DNA from: Microbacteriaceae bacterium PS02066
GTDB lineage: Bacteria; Actinomycetota; Actinomycetes; Actinomycetales; Microbacteriaceae
Assembly: GCA_029959545.1 (NCBI GenBank)
Contig: JASCPH010000014.1
Location: forward strand, 1 to 59,373
Direction: 5' to 3'
Length of the DNA: 59,373 nt
The position numbers and the translations under genes were made by a program. Under the pieces are notes generated by a model. The model was not told the origin of the DNA. It searched no databases and saw only the letters and a list, made by a program, of their open reading frames with translations. Positions 42,783-51,573 of this stretch are shown piece after piece; the first letter of the stretch is position 1; every line of letters begins with the position of its first letter.

Positions 42783-43813
42783 GTTCCGTGCTGCACGTCG
42801 ACCTCGACCGCCTCGCCCGCAACATCGCTGTCGTGCGTGCCCGGGTGACACCTGCCGCCCTCATGCTCGTGGTCAAGGACGACGCGTACGGCCACGGTGT
42901 GGCGCAGGTGGTCCGCCGCGCCGTCGGCGAGGGCATCGGCTGGATCGGCGCCTTCGACGTGGCGACGGCGCTCGAGGTGCGGCGGGCCGTGGGGCAGGAG
43001 GCACGTGTCTTCGTCTGGATGATCGCGGGCGAGGGCGCGATCCGCTCGGCGCTCGATGCCGACCTCGACCTCGGCGTCGGCGATGCGGCCCTTCTCGAGG
43101 AAGTCGCGGAGGTCGCCCGCGTGCGGGGCCTTCGCGCCCGCATCCATCTGAAGATCGACACCGGTCTGCACCGCAACGGCATCCGGCCCGAGGAGTGGAC
43201 GGATGCGGTGAGCCGCGTCGTCGCGCTGGCGCGTGAAGGCGTCGTGGAGCTGACCGGCGTGTGGAGCCACATCGCCGAGGCCTCGGACGAGGAGGACGAT
43301 CTCTCGCGTGCCGCCTTCGAGCAGGCGGTTGCGGCCGTGACTGGTGCGGGATTCGACCGCCCGCTCCGCCATCTCGCCGCGAGCGCCGCGTCGTCGGCCC
43401 GCGCGGAGTTCCGATACGACCTCGTCCGTGTGGGCGCGTTCTGCTATGGAATCCGCCCCGCCGGCGGCCCGGCCGACGCCGAGCTGGGGATCGCACCGAT
43501 CGGCTCGTGGGAGGCAGAGGTGCTCTCCGTGGAGGGCGACCGGGTACGCATCGATGCGGGAGCGCTGGACGGGCTGGTGTCGGCGCTGGCGGGGCGTGTC
43601 GACGTGACGACGCCCGCGGGGCCTCGGCGTCTGGTGGCGGTGGACGGCGTGAGTGCAGCCGTCAGCGGATGGAACGGTGCGAGCGTGGGGGACGTGGTGC
43701 GCATCTACGGCGCGGATGCGGCGAGCCCCACCGATCTGGCCGAGGCGATCGGCACGATCGGTGAGGAGATCGCGTTGCGGGTATCGCCGCTTGTGGAGCG
43801 GCGATACCACTGA
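42779..43813 (+). CDS. Alanine-racemase homologue with degenerate C-terminal domain
   Basis: A 344-residue protein. The N-terminal TIM barrel is well kept: PLP lysine Lys33 in VVKDDAYGHG, HLKIDTGLHRNG, GVWSHIAEASD and YDLVRVGAFCYGIRP. The C-terminal domain (after ~235) lacks all family marks: no SYGxxY catalytic tyrosine, no GYADG, no GRVSMDQ; instead it reads GALDGLVSALAGRVDVTT and onward. So a homodimer would lack the second catalytic base. The preceding coupled gene supplies exactly the missing half. The substrate may be alanine or a bridge diamino acid. It ends 6 bp before the convergent DUF7455 gene. Confidence 0.88.
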   Translation: MSSVLHVDLDRLARNIAVVRARVTPAALMLVVKDDAYGHGVAQVVRRAVGEGIGWIGAFDVATALEVRRAVGQEARVFVWMIAGEGAIRSALDADLDLGVGDAALLEEVAEVARVRGLRARIHLKIDTGLHRNGIRPEEWTDAVSRVVALAREGVVELTGVWSHIAEASDEEDDLSRAAFEQAVAAVTGAGFDRPLRHLAASAASSARAEFRYDLVRVGAFCYGIRPAGGPADAELGIAPIGSWEAEVLSVEGDRVRIDAGALDGLVSALAGRVDVTTPAGPRRLVAVDGVSAAVSGWNGASVGDVVRIYGADAASPTDLAEAIGTIGEEIALRVSPLVERRYH

Positions 43814-43819
43814 AGCGGA

Positions 43820-44044
43820 TCAGACCGCGTCGACCAGGCGAGCAGTCTCGTCGTGCCAGCTGGTGGCGACGGCGCGAAGCTTCTCTTCGTACTTGCGGCC
43901 GTGGTGCGCGCAGAACAGCAGTTCGCTGCCGTTGACCTCGGCGGCGATGTAGGCCTGCGCTCCGCACGAGTCGCAGCGGTCGGCCGCAGTCAGCCGGTGT
44001 TCCAGTACGGCGGACTGCTCGGTGGGTGTCGACGTCGTGCTCAT
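43820..44044 (-). CDS. DUF7455-type small zinc-binding protein
   Basis: A 74-residue protein with the zinc-knuckle ligands CDSCG near the middle and FCAHHGRKY later, the pattern of the DUF7455 family found beside primary sigma factor and parE genes in many actinobacteria. The function is unknown. ATG 44044 is preferred to 44086 because GAGGAGG lies 8 nt upstream of it. It converges on the racemase gene and is divergent from parE across ~166 bp. Confidence 0.85.
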   Translation of the reverse strand: MSTTSTPTEQSAVLEHRLTAADRCDSCGAQAYIAAEVNGSELLFCAHHGRKYEEKLRAVATSWHDETARLVDAV

Positions 44045-44210
44045 CGGAGACCTCCTCGGTGCGTCGGGCGGGTACGGATATGACATGTAACCATGCGCGC
44101 CTGTGACCCATGCCCGCTGTGCCGCGCGTTTCGCTGACCGCGTACGGCGGCCCCGGTGGTGTCGTGTCTGTGCAGAGCCCTGGGGGTGGCCCCGGATACC
44201 CTTGAGGATT

Positions 44211-46280
44211 GTGACTGCCGAGTACTCCGCCCATCATCTGCAGGTCCTCGAAGGGCTCGAGGCCGTGCGCAAGCGGCCGGGCATGTACATCGGCTCCACC
44301 GACTCCCGCGGGCTCATGCATTGCCTTTGGGAGATCATCGACAACTCGGTCGACGAAGCCCTCGCCGGACACGGTTCGCGCATCGACATCCTGCTCCACG
44401 CGGATGGCAGTGTCGAGGTACGGGACCGGGCGCGCGGCATCCCCGTCGACGTCGAACCGCGCACGGGACTGACCGGCGTCGAGGTCGTCTTCACGAAGCT
44501 GCACGCCGGCGGCAAGTTCGGAGGGGGCTCTTACGCCGCATCCGGCGGTCTGCACGGTGTCGGCGCATCCGTCGTCAACGCGCTCTCGGAGCGTCTGGAC
44601 GTCGAGGTCGACCGCGGCGGCAAGACCTACGCCATGTCGTTCCATCGGGGCGAGCCCGGCACGTTCGCCGGCGATTCGCCGGACGCGCCGTTCACTCCCT
44701 ACCAGCGCTCGTCGGAGCTGCGCGTCGTGGGCAAGGCGCCGCGAGGAGTCACCGGAACCCGCATCCGCTACTGGGCGGATCGGCAGATCTTCACGAAGGA
44801 CGCGACGTTCGGGCTCGACGAACTCGTGCAGCGCGTGCGCCAGACCGCCTTCCTCGTGCCTGGGCTGGAGATCGTGGTCGACGACCAGCGCGGCGAGGAG
44901 CGCGTCGAGACCAGCTACCGGTTCGACGGTGGCATCTCCGAGTTCGCCGACTTCCTGGCACCCGATGCGCCGATCACCGACACCTGGCGTCTGACTGGCG
45001 AGGGCACCTTCACCGAGACGGTTCCCGTGCTGCAGCCTTCGGGCGCGATGGTGCCGACCGAACTCGAGCGCTCGTGTGAGGTCGACGTCGCGCTGCGCTG
45101 GGGAACGGGCTACGACACGACGATGCGCTCGTTCGTGAACATCATCTCGACCCCGAAGGGCGGAACGCACCAGGCGGGTTTCGAAGCCGGCTTGATGAAG
45201 GTCATCCGCAGCCAGGTCGAGCAGAACGCCCGTCGGCTCAAGGTCGGCAACGACAAGCTCGAGAAGGACGACATCCTTGCGGGACTGACGGTCGTTCTCA
45301 CCGTGCGACTGCCGGAGCCGCAGTTCGAGGGCCAGACGAAGGAGATCCTCGGCACGCCGGCGGTCCGTCAGATCGTCGCCAATGTGGTCTCGCGCGAGCT
45401 CACCGCGAAGTTCACCTCCACCAAACGCGACGACAAGAACCAGACCGCGCAGCTGCTGGAGAAGGTCGTCTCGGAGATGAAGGCGCGTATCTCCGCACGC
45501 ACGCACAAAGAGACGCAGCGTCGGAAGTCCGCTCTCGAGTCGTCGTCGCTGCCCGCGAAGCTCGCGGACTGCCGCACGAACGAGGTCGCCGACTCTGAGC
45601 TGTTCATCGTCGAGGGCGACTCTGCCCTCGGTACCGCGAAGCTGGCCCGCAACAGCGAGTACCAGGCTCTGCTGCCGATCCGAGGCAAGATCCTCAACGT
45701 GCAGAAGGCATCGATCAGCGACATGCTGTCCAACGCCGAATGCGCCGCGATCATCCAGGTGATCGGTGCAGGTTCCGGCCGCTCCTTCGACATCGACGCC
45801 GCGCGTTACGGCAAGGTCATCCTGATGAGCGACGCCGATGTCGACGGCGCCCACATCCGCACCCTCCTGCTCACGCTCTTTTTCCGTTACATGCGTCCGC
45901 TGGTCGAAGCCGGACGCGTCTACGCCGCCGTGCCTCCGCTGCACCGCGTGGTCGTGATGAACCCGGGCACGAAGCCCAACGAGACGATCTACACGTACAG
46001 TGAGAAGGAGCTCCACGCGCTGCTCGCCAAGCTGCAGAAGGCGGGCAAGCGCTGGCAGGAGCCTGTGCAGCGCTACAAGGGTCTGGGCGAGATGGATGCC
46101 GACCAGCTTGCGACCACGACGATGGACCGTGCGGGTCGCATGCTCCGTCGCGTGCGCGTCGAGGACGCGGATGCGGCGAACGCGGTCTTCGAGCTCCTGA
46201 TGGGCAACGAGGTCGCCCCGCGCCGCGACTTCATCGTGACCTCGAGCGACCGGCTCTCCCGCGAGTCCATCGACGCCTGA
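44211..46280 (+). CDS. parE: DNA topoisomerase IV subunit B
   Basis: ATPase and TOPRIM subunit of a type IIA topoisomerase that separates linked chromosomes. The 689-residue protein has the GHKL ATPase motifs IIDNSVDEALAGHG and GGLHGVGASVVNALSE, and the TOPRIM motifs EGDSALGTAK and DADVDGAHI near the C-terminal third. GTG 44211 starts VTAEYSAHHLQVLEGLEAVRKRPGM, the usual N-terminus; a TACCCT hexamer lies 8 nt upstream. It converges with parC across a 121-bp gap holding a large palindrome. Assignment as ParE rather than GyrB rests on the partner gene and on the sigA/DUF7455 context. Confidence 0.92.
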   Translation: MTAEYSAHHLQVLEGLEAVRKRPGMYIGSTDSRGLMHCLWEIIDNSVDEALAGHGSRIDILLHADGSVEVRDRARGIPVDVEPRTGLTGVEVVFTKLHAGGKFGGGSYAASGGLHGVGASVVNALSERLDVEVDRGGKTYAMSFHRGEPGTFAGDSPDAPFTPYQRSSELRVVGKAPRGVTGTRIRYWADRQIFTKDATFGLDELVQRVRQTAFLVPGLEIVVDDQRGEERVETSYRFDGGISEFADFLAPDAPITDTWRLTGEGTFTETVPVLQPSGAMVPTELERSCEVDVALRWGTGYDTTMRSFVNIISTPKGGTHQAGFEAGLMKVIRSQVEQNARRLKVGNDKLEKDDILAGLTVVLTVRLPEPQFEGQTKEILGTPAVRQIVANVVSRELTAKFTSTKRDDKNQTAQLLEKVVSEMKARISARTHKETQRRKSALESSSLPAKLADCRTNEVADSELFIVEGDSALGTAKLARNSEYQALLPIRGKILNVQKASISDMLSNAECAAIIQVIGAGSGRSFDIDAARYGKVILMSDADVDGAHIRTLLLTLFFRYMRPLVEAGRVYAAVPPLHRVVVMNPGTKPNETIYTYSEKELHALLAKLQKAGKRWQEPVQRYKGLGEMDADQLATTTMDRAGRMLRRVRVEDADAANAVFELLMGNEVAPRRDFIVTSSDRLSRESIDA

Positions 46281-46313
46281 CCCGCCGCATCCGTCCGCCG
46301 TCCCGTCCCTCTC

Positions 46314-46386
46314 CCGCGAGACTGCATCCGCGCCACGAGATCACGGGTAATACCCGTGATCTCGTGCGGGGAATGCAGTCTCGCGG
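46314..46386. repeat. Nested palindrome between parE and parC, 73 bp
   Basis: Inner perfect arms of 15 bp (46334-46348 and 46352-46366, 3-nt loop) are enclosed by outer perfect arms of 14 bp (46314-46327 and 46373-46386), with 6 unpaired bases on each side. It lies midway between two convergent genes, so it can terminate both. Its two-tier build resembles the element at 10163-10239, though the sequences differ. Confidence 0.85.
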
Positions 46387-46401
46387 TGGAGGGAGGCGCG
46401 G

Positions 46402-48861
46402 TCAGGCGATGGCGGTGCCGATGGCCCCGATCACGTCGTCGAACGGCGCACCGGACGCGTCGCGCTTCGCGCCCGCCTCGGGAAGCGTGCGCACGGCCCC
46501 GTCGGGTCCGACGGCGCGGGGCTGGTCGCCGACCCACGCGAGCATGAGGGTGTCCTCGCCCTTCAAGAAGCGTTGTGCACGCACGCCGCCCGTCGCCCGG
46601 CCCTTCGCGGGGAACTCGGACAGCGCGGACACCTTGCCGCTGCCTCCGGCGGTGCCGGCGAGTGCCTGCGAGGAGTCGGCGATCGTCACGACGACGGACT
46701 CTTCGGATGCGGCCACGACCGTGAACATGATGACCTTCGCGCCGTCGGCGAGGCGGATGCCGGCCATGCCACCGGCACTCTTGCCCTGGGGGCGCACCGC
46801 GGACGCGTCGAACCGCAGCAGCTGCGCGTCGGAGCTCACGAACACGAGCTCGACCTCGTCGGGGGCCAGAGCCGCGCCGACGACGCGGTCGCCGGGCTTC
46901 AGGGCGATGATCTCCGCATCCGGCTTTCCGGGCGCGAGCTCGGTGACCGCGACGCGCTTGACGACGCCCTGTGCCGTGCCCAGGGCGATCGGGGCGGACG
47001 CGTCGAGCGGGACGAGAGCGAGCACGTGCTCGTTGGCAGGGAGACCGAGGTACTGGTCGGCCTTCGCACCCGCCGCGGGCTGCACGCTGTTGCCCGGCAC
47101 GGAGGGGAGGTCGACGGGGGAGAAGCGCACGAGGCGTCCGGCGCTGGTGACCGCTCCCACATCGCCGCGGACCGTCGCATCTACCGCGCTGCGGATGGCG
47201 TCGTGCTTGCTGCGCCGCGCGGGGGGCACGATGCCGCCCTCGAGCGCATTCGCGACGAGTTCGGCGCGCAGCATCCGGCCGGTCGCCGTGAGGAACACGC
47301 GGCACGGAGCGTCGGCGATCTGCAGGTCGGCCGCAGCCGCCGCCTTCGCGCCGCGGGGCGTGACCGGTCCGCCGTTCAACAGCAGAGTGCGCCGCGGCGT
47401 GCCGTAGGTGTCGGAAGCCGCTTCGAGCTCGCGCGCCACCTGGGCGCGCAGGAGCACATCGCTGCCGAGCAGTTCTTCGAGGGCCGCGATGTCGGCGCGC
47501 AGCTGGTCGCGCTCGGTCTCGAGTTCGATGCGCGAGAACCGGGTGAGACGGCGCAGGCGCAGCTCGAGGATGTACTCCGCCTGCAGTTGAGAGAGGTCGA
47601 ACACCTCGATCAGACGCGTGCGCGCCTGCTCGCTGTCGTCAGAGGAACGGATGACCTGGATGACCTCGTCGATGTCGAGGATGGCGATGAGCAGTCCCTC
47701 GACGAGGTGCAGTCGCTCCTGCTTGCGCGCCAGACGGTACCGGCTGCGGCGCGTGACGACCGAGATCCGATGGTCGAGGTACACGCGCAGCAGCGGCTTG
47801 AGTCCCAGCGTCTGGGGCTGGCCGTCGACGAGGGCGACGTTGTTGATGCCGAAGGAGTCCTCGAGGGGCGTCAGTCGGTAGAGCTGGTCGAGGACGGCCT
47901 TCGGATCGAAGCCCGTCTTGATCGTGATGACCAGACGCAGGCCGTGATTGCGGTCGGTGAAGTCGGCCACATCCGCGATGCCGGTGAGCTTCTTCGCATT
48001 GACGGCGTCCTTGATCTTCTCGATCACCCGCTCCGGGCCCACCATGTACGGCAGTTCGGTCACGACGAGGCCGGTGCGTCGCGGGCCGAGCGACTCCACC
48101 GAGACCTTGGCCCGGGTGCGGAAGCTTCCGCGGCCGTTCGCATATGCATCCTTGATGCCGTCGAGACCGACGATGACGCCGCCACCCGGGAGGTCGGGGC
48201 CGGGGACGAACTCCATGAGCTCTTCGAGGGTCGCGTCGGGGTTGTCGAGCAGATGGATGGCGGCGGCGACGACCTCGTTGAGGTTGTGCGGCGCCATGTT
48301 CGTCGCCATGCCGACGGCGATGCCTGTCGTGCCGTTGACGAGCAGATTGGGGAAGGCGGCGGGGAGGACCTCGGGCTGCTGGAACTGTCCGTCGTAGTTC
48401 GGGATGAAGTCGACGACGTCTTCGTCGAGATTCTCAGTGAGTGCCAGCGCGGCCGGCGCCAGACGCGCCTCGGTGTATCGGGCGGCGGCCGGGCCGTCGT
48501 CGAGGGAGCCGAAGTTGCCGTGCCCGTCGACGAGCGGCACCCGTAGCGCGAAGTCCTGCGCGAGGCGCACGAGCGCGTCGTAGATGGGTGAGTCGCCGTG
48601 GGGATGCAGCTTGCCCATGACCTCGCCGACGACGCGTGCGCTCTTCACGTGTCCGCGGTCGGGGCGCAGTCCCATGTCGGCCATCTGGAACAGGATGCGT
48701 CGCTGCACCGGCTTGAGTCCGTCGCGCGCGTCCGGGAGGGCACGCGAGTAGATGACCGAGTACGCGTACTCGAGGAAGGACCCCTGCATCTCGGCAGACA
48801 GGTCGATGTCTTCGATGCGGCCTTCCTCGGCGGGCGCAGAATCGGACGTGGCTCGGGACAT
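46402..48861 (-). CDS. parC: DNA topoisomerase IV subunit A
   Basis: DNA breakage-rejoining subunit that pairs with ParE. The 819-residue protein starts with the IEDIDLSAEMQGSFLEYAYS helix; the quinolone-pocket region is GEVMGKLHPHGDSPIYDALV and the active tyrosine lies in AAARYTEARLAP. The C-terminal ~300 residues form the beta-pinwheel (repeated blades such as LVRFSPVDLPSVPGN). ATG 48861 is chosen because GAGG sits 8 nt upstream; the GTG at 48870 would abut it. It is divergent from the phosphodiesterase gene with 54 bp between. Confidence 0.94.
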   Translation of the reverse strand: MSRATSDSAPAEEGRIEDIDLSAEMQGSFLEYAYSVIYSRALPDARDGLKPVQRRILFQMADMGLRPDRGHVKSARVVGEVMGKLHPHGDSPIYDALVRLAQDFALRVPLVDGHGNFGSLDDGPAAARYTEARLAPAALALTENLDEDVVDFIPNYDGQFQQPEVLPAAFPNLLVNGTTGIAVGMATNMAPHNLNEVVAAAIHLLDNPDATLEELMEFVPGPDLPGGGVIVGLDGIKDAYANGRGSFRTRAKVSVESLGPRRTGLVVTELPYMVGPERVIEKIKDAVNAKKLTGIADVADFTDRNHGLRLVITIKTGFDPKAVLDQLYRLTPLEDSFGINNVALVDGQPQTLGLKPLLRVYLDHRISVVTRRSRYRLARKQERLHLVEGLLIAILDIDEVIQVIRSSDDSEQARTRLIEVFDLSQLQAEYILELRLRRLTRFSRIELETERDQLRADIAALEELLGSDVLLRAQVARELEAASDTYGTPRRTLLLNGGPVTPRGAKAAAAADLQIADAPCRVFLTATGRMLRAELVANALEGGIVPPARRSKHDAIRSAVDATVRGDVGAVTSAGRLVRFSPVDLPSVPGNSVQPAAGAKADQYLGLPANEHVLALVPLDASAPIALGTAQGVVKRVAVTELAPGKPDAEIIALKPGDRVVGAALAPDEVELVFVSSDAQLLRFDASAVRPQGKSAGGMAGIRLADGAKVIMFTVVAASEESVVVTIADSSQALAGTAGGSGKVSALSEFPAKGRATGGVRAQRFLKGEDTLMLAWVGDQPRAVGPDGAVRTLPEAGAKRDASGAPFDDVIGAIGTAIA

Positions 48862-48915
48862 GCAGAACACCTCGGGTCGAAAAGGGCCTGGCGCGGGTAT
48901 GCGAGACTGGGCCCG

Positions 48916-50037
48916 ATGACCCTCAGCCTACCGGCGGACCCCTCCGGCGCCCCGAGGCTCACCGGTGTGCTGCCCGACGCGGTCGCGGCCCTCGACGCAG
49001 GCTCGACCCGCTGGCCCGCCGTGCAGAGCCTCATCGTCTTCGTCGTCGACGGACTCGGCGCCGCCAACCTCGGCGAGAACGTCGCATATGCGCGTTTCCT
49101 CGCGGAACATCGCGGCAAGAAGCGCGTCGCGACCTCGGTGTTCCCGAGCACGACGGCGGCCGCCCTCACGAGCCTGCTCACCGCATCAGAGGTCGGCCAG
49201 CACGGACTCGTCGGCTACCGTGCGCGCGACCCGCTGACGGGGCTCGTGCACAACCAGCTCACGGACTGGGGCCCTCGCGCGCTCGACCCGCTCACGTGGC
49301 CTCAGATCGCCCCGCTGAGCGCGACCGACACGGCGCACCGCTGGGTCGTGGCCTCGAAGCCCGAGTATGCCGGCACGGGCTTCACCGAAGCGACGCTCCG
49401 CGGGGCGGAGAACTTCGGTGAGAAGCGGCTCGATGATCGTGTCGAGCGTGCGATCACTGAGGCGCGCAGCGCACCGGGAACGATCGTCTACCTGTACGCG
49501 CCCGAGCTCGACTCGGCCGGTCATCGGCACGGCGTCGCCTCAGATCGGTGGACCGCCGCCCTCGAGGCCGTGGATGCGGCAGCGCGCCGCCTGCACTCGG
49601 CCGCCGGTGCGGGTGTTGGGGTGATCGTCACCGCTGATCACGGGATGGTCGACGTCCCGAGACACCGTCAGATCGTCATGACGGAGGGCGACCCCCGACT
49701 CGAGGCGGCTGCCGCGATCGCCGGGGAACCGCGGATGCTGCATCTGTACGCACATCCCGGCGGCGAAGCGTCCTTGATCCGTGCCTGGCGTGAGGAACCG
49801 ACGGCCTGGGTGTTCACTCGAGAGGAAGCGATCGCCGCCGGGCTGTTCGGGGGCTCCGTCTCCGCCGCGGTCGCCGCGCGCATCGGCGACGTGATGGTGG
49901 CTGCACGCGGCCGCGTCGCCTACTACGACGGCCGCCTCGCCGACACGTCGGCGCAGCACATGGTGGGTCAGCACGGCTCACTCACCACGGAGGAGCGGGT
50001 CGTCCCCCTGATCGGACTGGGGGGCTTCGCCGGCTGA
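48916..50037 (+). CDS. Alkaline-phosphatase-fold nucleotide pyrophosphatase/phosphodiesterase
   Basis: A 373-residue metal-dependent hydrolase of the NPP type, without a signal peptide. The first metal site is in LIVFVVDGLGAANL, the nucleophile threonine in SVFPSTTAAALTSLLT, the second metal ligands in YAPELDSAGHRHG (Asp and His), then VIVTADHGMVDVP, and a late His in VGQHGSLTTEE. The substrate is unknown. It is conserved beside parC and sepH in this group of actinobacteria. ATG 48916 fits the start of the first strand; no clear ribosome-binding site is seen. It converges on sepH with 9 bp between. Confidence 0.88.
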   Translation: MTLSLPADPSGAPRLTGVLPDAVAALDAGSTRWPAVQSLIVFVVDGLGAANLGENVAYARFLAEHRGKKRVATSVFPSTTAAALTSLLTASEVGQHGLVGYRARDPLTGLVHNQLTDWGPRALDPLTWPQIAPLSATDTAHRWVVASKPEYAGTGFTEATLRGAENFGEKRLDDRVERAITEARSAPGTIVYLYAPELDSAGHRHGVASDRWTAALEAVDAAARRLHSAAGAGVGVIVTADHGMVDVPRHRQIVMTEGDPRLEAAAAIAGEPRMLHLYAHPGGEASLIRAWREEPTAWVFTREEAIAAGLFGGSVSAAVAARIGDVMVAARGRVAYYDGRLADTSAQHMVGQHGSLTTEERVVPLIGLGGFAG

Positions 50038-50046
50038 GAGCAGCGC

Positions 50047-51066
50047 TCAGCTCTCGTCGGAACGGGCTCCGAAGACGATCTCGTCCCAGGAGGGCATCGA
50101 TGTCCGCCCCTTGCGGCGTCCGGCGTCGGAGGCGGGTTCGGTGCGGGAGGCCTCCGCGGGTGCGGAGTCGTTCGTCTCGCTGTATCCCGGCTCCAAGGCA
50201 TCGAACAGCGCGACAGGCGACGGCGCGCGGGTCGGCTCCTCGGAGGTCTCTGCGGTGGGAGCGGCCGTGCGCTGACCGCGTCGGCGGCGCAGCGCCTCCA
50301 GCAGATCCGCTGTCTCGGCGGAGGTCTGCACGGCTTCGGGCGCGCGTTTGATCGCGGCATCCTGCACGGCGGGGCTCACCGGTGCCGGCAGGGTCGGGCG
50401 TTCCGTCGCGTCGTGGCGGGGGCCGAACGCACCGCTGTCGAAGCGCGTGTCGTCCTTGATCCCGGGAGTGTCGAGTGCGCGCAGGCGCGGGATGAGTCCC
50501 TCGGGAAGCGAACCCTGACGGGAGAGCTGCGTGGCATCGGCGTTCAGCGGCGACAGCGAGCTGCGGCGGGGCTCGAAGCTCCAGCGCGCGTCGCGCTCGA
50601 CATCACCGGCGACGAAGCCCAGCTTGACGACCCACCCGGTGGGTTCCTTCCAGCTGGTCCACCGCTCGCCGGTCGCGCCCGCTTCCGCCAGCTTTGCCCG
50701 CACCGCGTCGCCGAAGCTGGTCTGGTTGTCGCCGTCGAAGTCGGATCCGAGCAGGACGGGAACCGCGAGCGCCTGTCCGACGATGAACTCGCGTTCGGCG
50801 AGCACGGGCGGCTCGAACCGGACGACGTCCTCGAGAGTCGCGCCGAGCACCTCGGCGACCTCGCGTGCCGACAGGCCTGCGCGGATCTGCGCCTGGATCT
50901 CGCGGGGGCTGGGGCGATTCGCCTTGGCGGGCTCCTCGCGCTCCTTGCGCGCCCGACGAAGCTCTGCGCGCAGTACTTCATCGATGGCCAGGGAGTAGCG
51001 CTGCCCGGACTCGGTGGAGACCACCAGCACACCGTCTTCGGTGCCGATCACTCTGAGTTGTTCCAT
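50047..51066 (-). CDS. sepH: SepH cell-division regulator
   Basis: A 339-residue actinobacterial protein that stimulates FtsZ assembly. The N-terminal DUF3071 domain starts MEQLRVIGTEDGVLVVSTESG and contains the helix-turn-helix-like PREIQAQIRAGLSAREVAEVLGA. The C-terminal third is a disordered, charged region ending in the short conserved tail PSWDEIVFGARSDES. GGGAGG lies ~9 nt before ATG 51066. The 213 bp upstream, shared with the divergent DUF4193 gene, contain no gene. Confidence 0.93.
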   Translation of the reverse strand: MEQLRVIGTEDGVLVVSTESGQRYSLAIDEVLRAELRRARKEREEPAKANRPSPREIQAQIRAGLSAREVAEVLGATLEDVVRFEPPVLAEREFIVGQALAVPVLLGSDFDGDNQTSFGDAVRAKLAEAGATGERWTSWKEPTGWVVKLGFVAGDVERDARWSFEPRRSSLSPLNADATQLSRQGSLPEGLIPRLRALDTPGIKDDTRFDSGAFGPRHDATERPTLPAPVSPAVQDAAIKRAPEAVQTSAETADLLEALRRRRGQRTAAPTAETSEEPTRAPSPVALFDALEPGYSETNDSAPAEASRTEPASDAGRRKGRTSMPSWDEIVFGARSDES

Positions 51067-51279
51067 GCGACACACGCCTCCCATCTGCCGTGTGGGGCCA
51101 TGCTGACACAGGGCGTCGCCGCGGGCGGGAATATCCAGGGCGTGGCGCGAGTTTCGATGCGTGCCGACCCCGATGAGAGCACCACGCATCTGCATTTGCT
51201 AAATGCCACCCGGTCATGCAAACTATCGCCGCCTGCCCGACGGCGGGAGATCCACAACGCGACAAGAGACACGAGAAGA

Positions 51280-51573
51280 ATGGCTACGGACTACGACGCC
51301 CCCCGCAAGACCGAAGACGACAGCGAGTCCATCGAAGCGCTCAAGGAGCGCGTTCCGGACAAGATGTCCGGGGCCGTCGACGTCGAAGACGCCGACAACC
51401 CGTCGGGCTTCGAGCTGCCCGGCGCCGACCTTTCGGACCTGGAGCTCGACGTCGTCGTGCTCCCCGCGCAGGAGGATGAGTTCACCTGCGTCAGCTGCTT
51501 CCTGGTGAAGCACCGCTCACAGATCGACCACGAGGAGGCGCTCGGCGCTATCTGCGTGGAGTGCGCTGCCTGA
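51280..51573 (+). CDS. DUF4193 family protein
   Basis: A 97-residue acidic protein of the actinobacterial DUF4193 family: MATDYDAPRKTEDDSESIEALKE at the N-terminus, then VVVLPAQEDEFTCVSCFLVKH and the C-terminal AICVECA, giving two CxxC pairs that probably bind zinc. The function is unknown, but it is almost always near dut and DUF3093. The start ATG has GAGAAGA upstream. Its last 26 bp overlap the convergent DUF3093 gene. Confidence 0.92.
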   Translation: MATDYDAPRKTEDDSESIEALKERVPDKMSGAVDVEDADNPSGFELPGADLSDLELDVVVLPAQEDEFTCVSCFLVKHRSQIDHEEALGAICVECAA

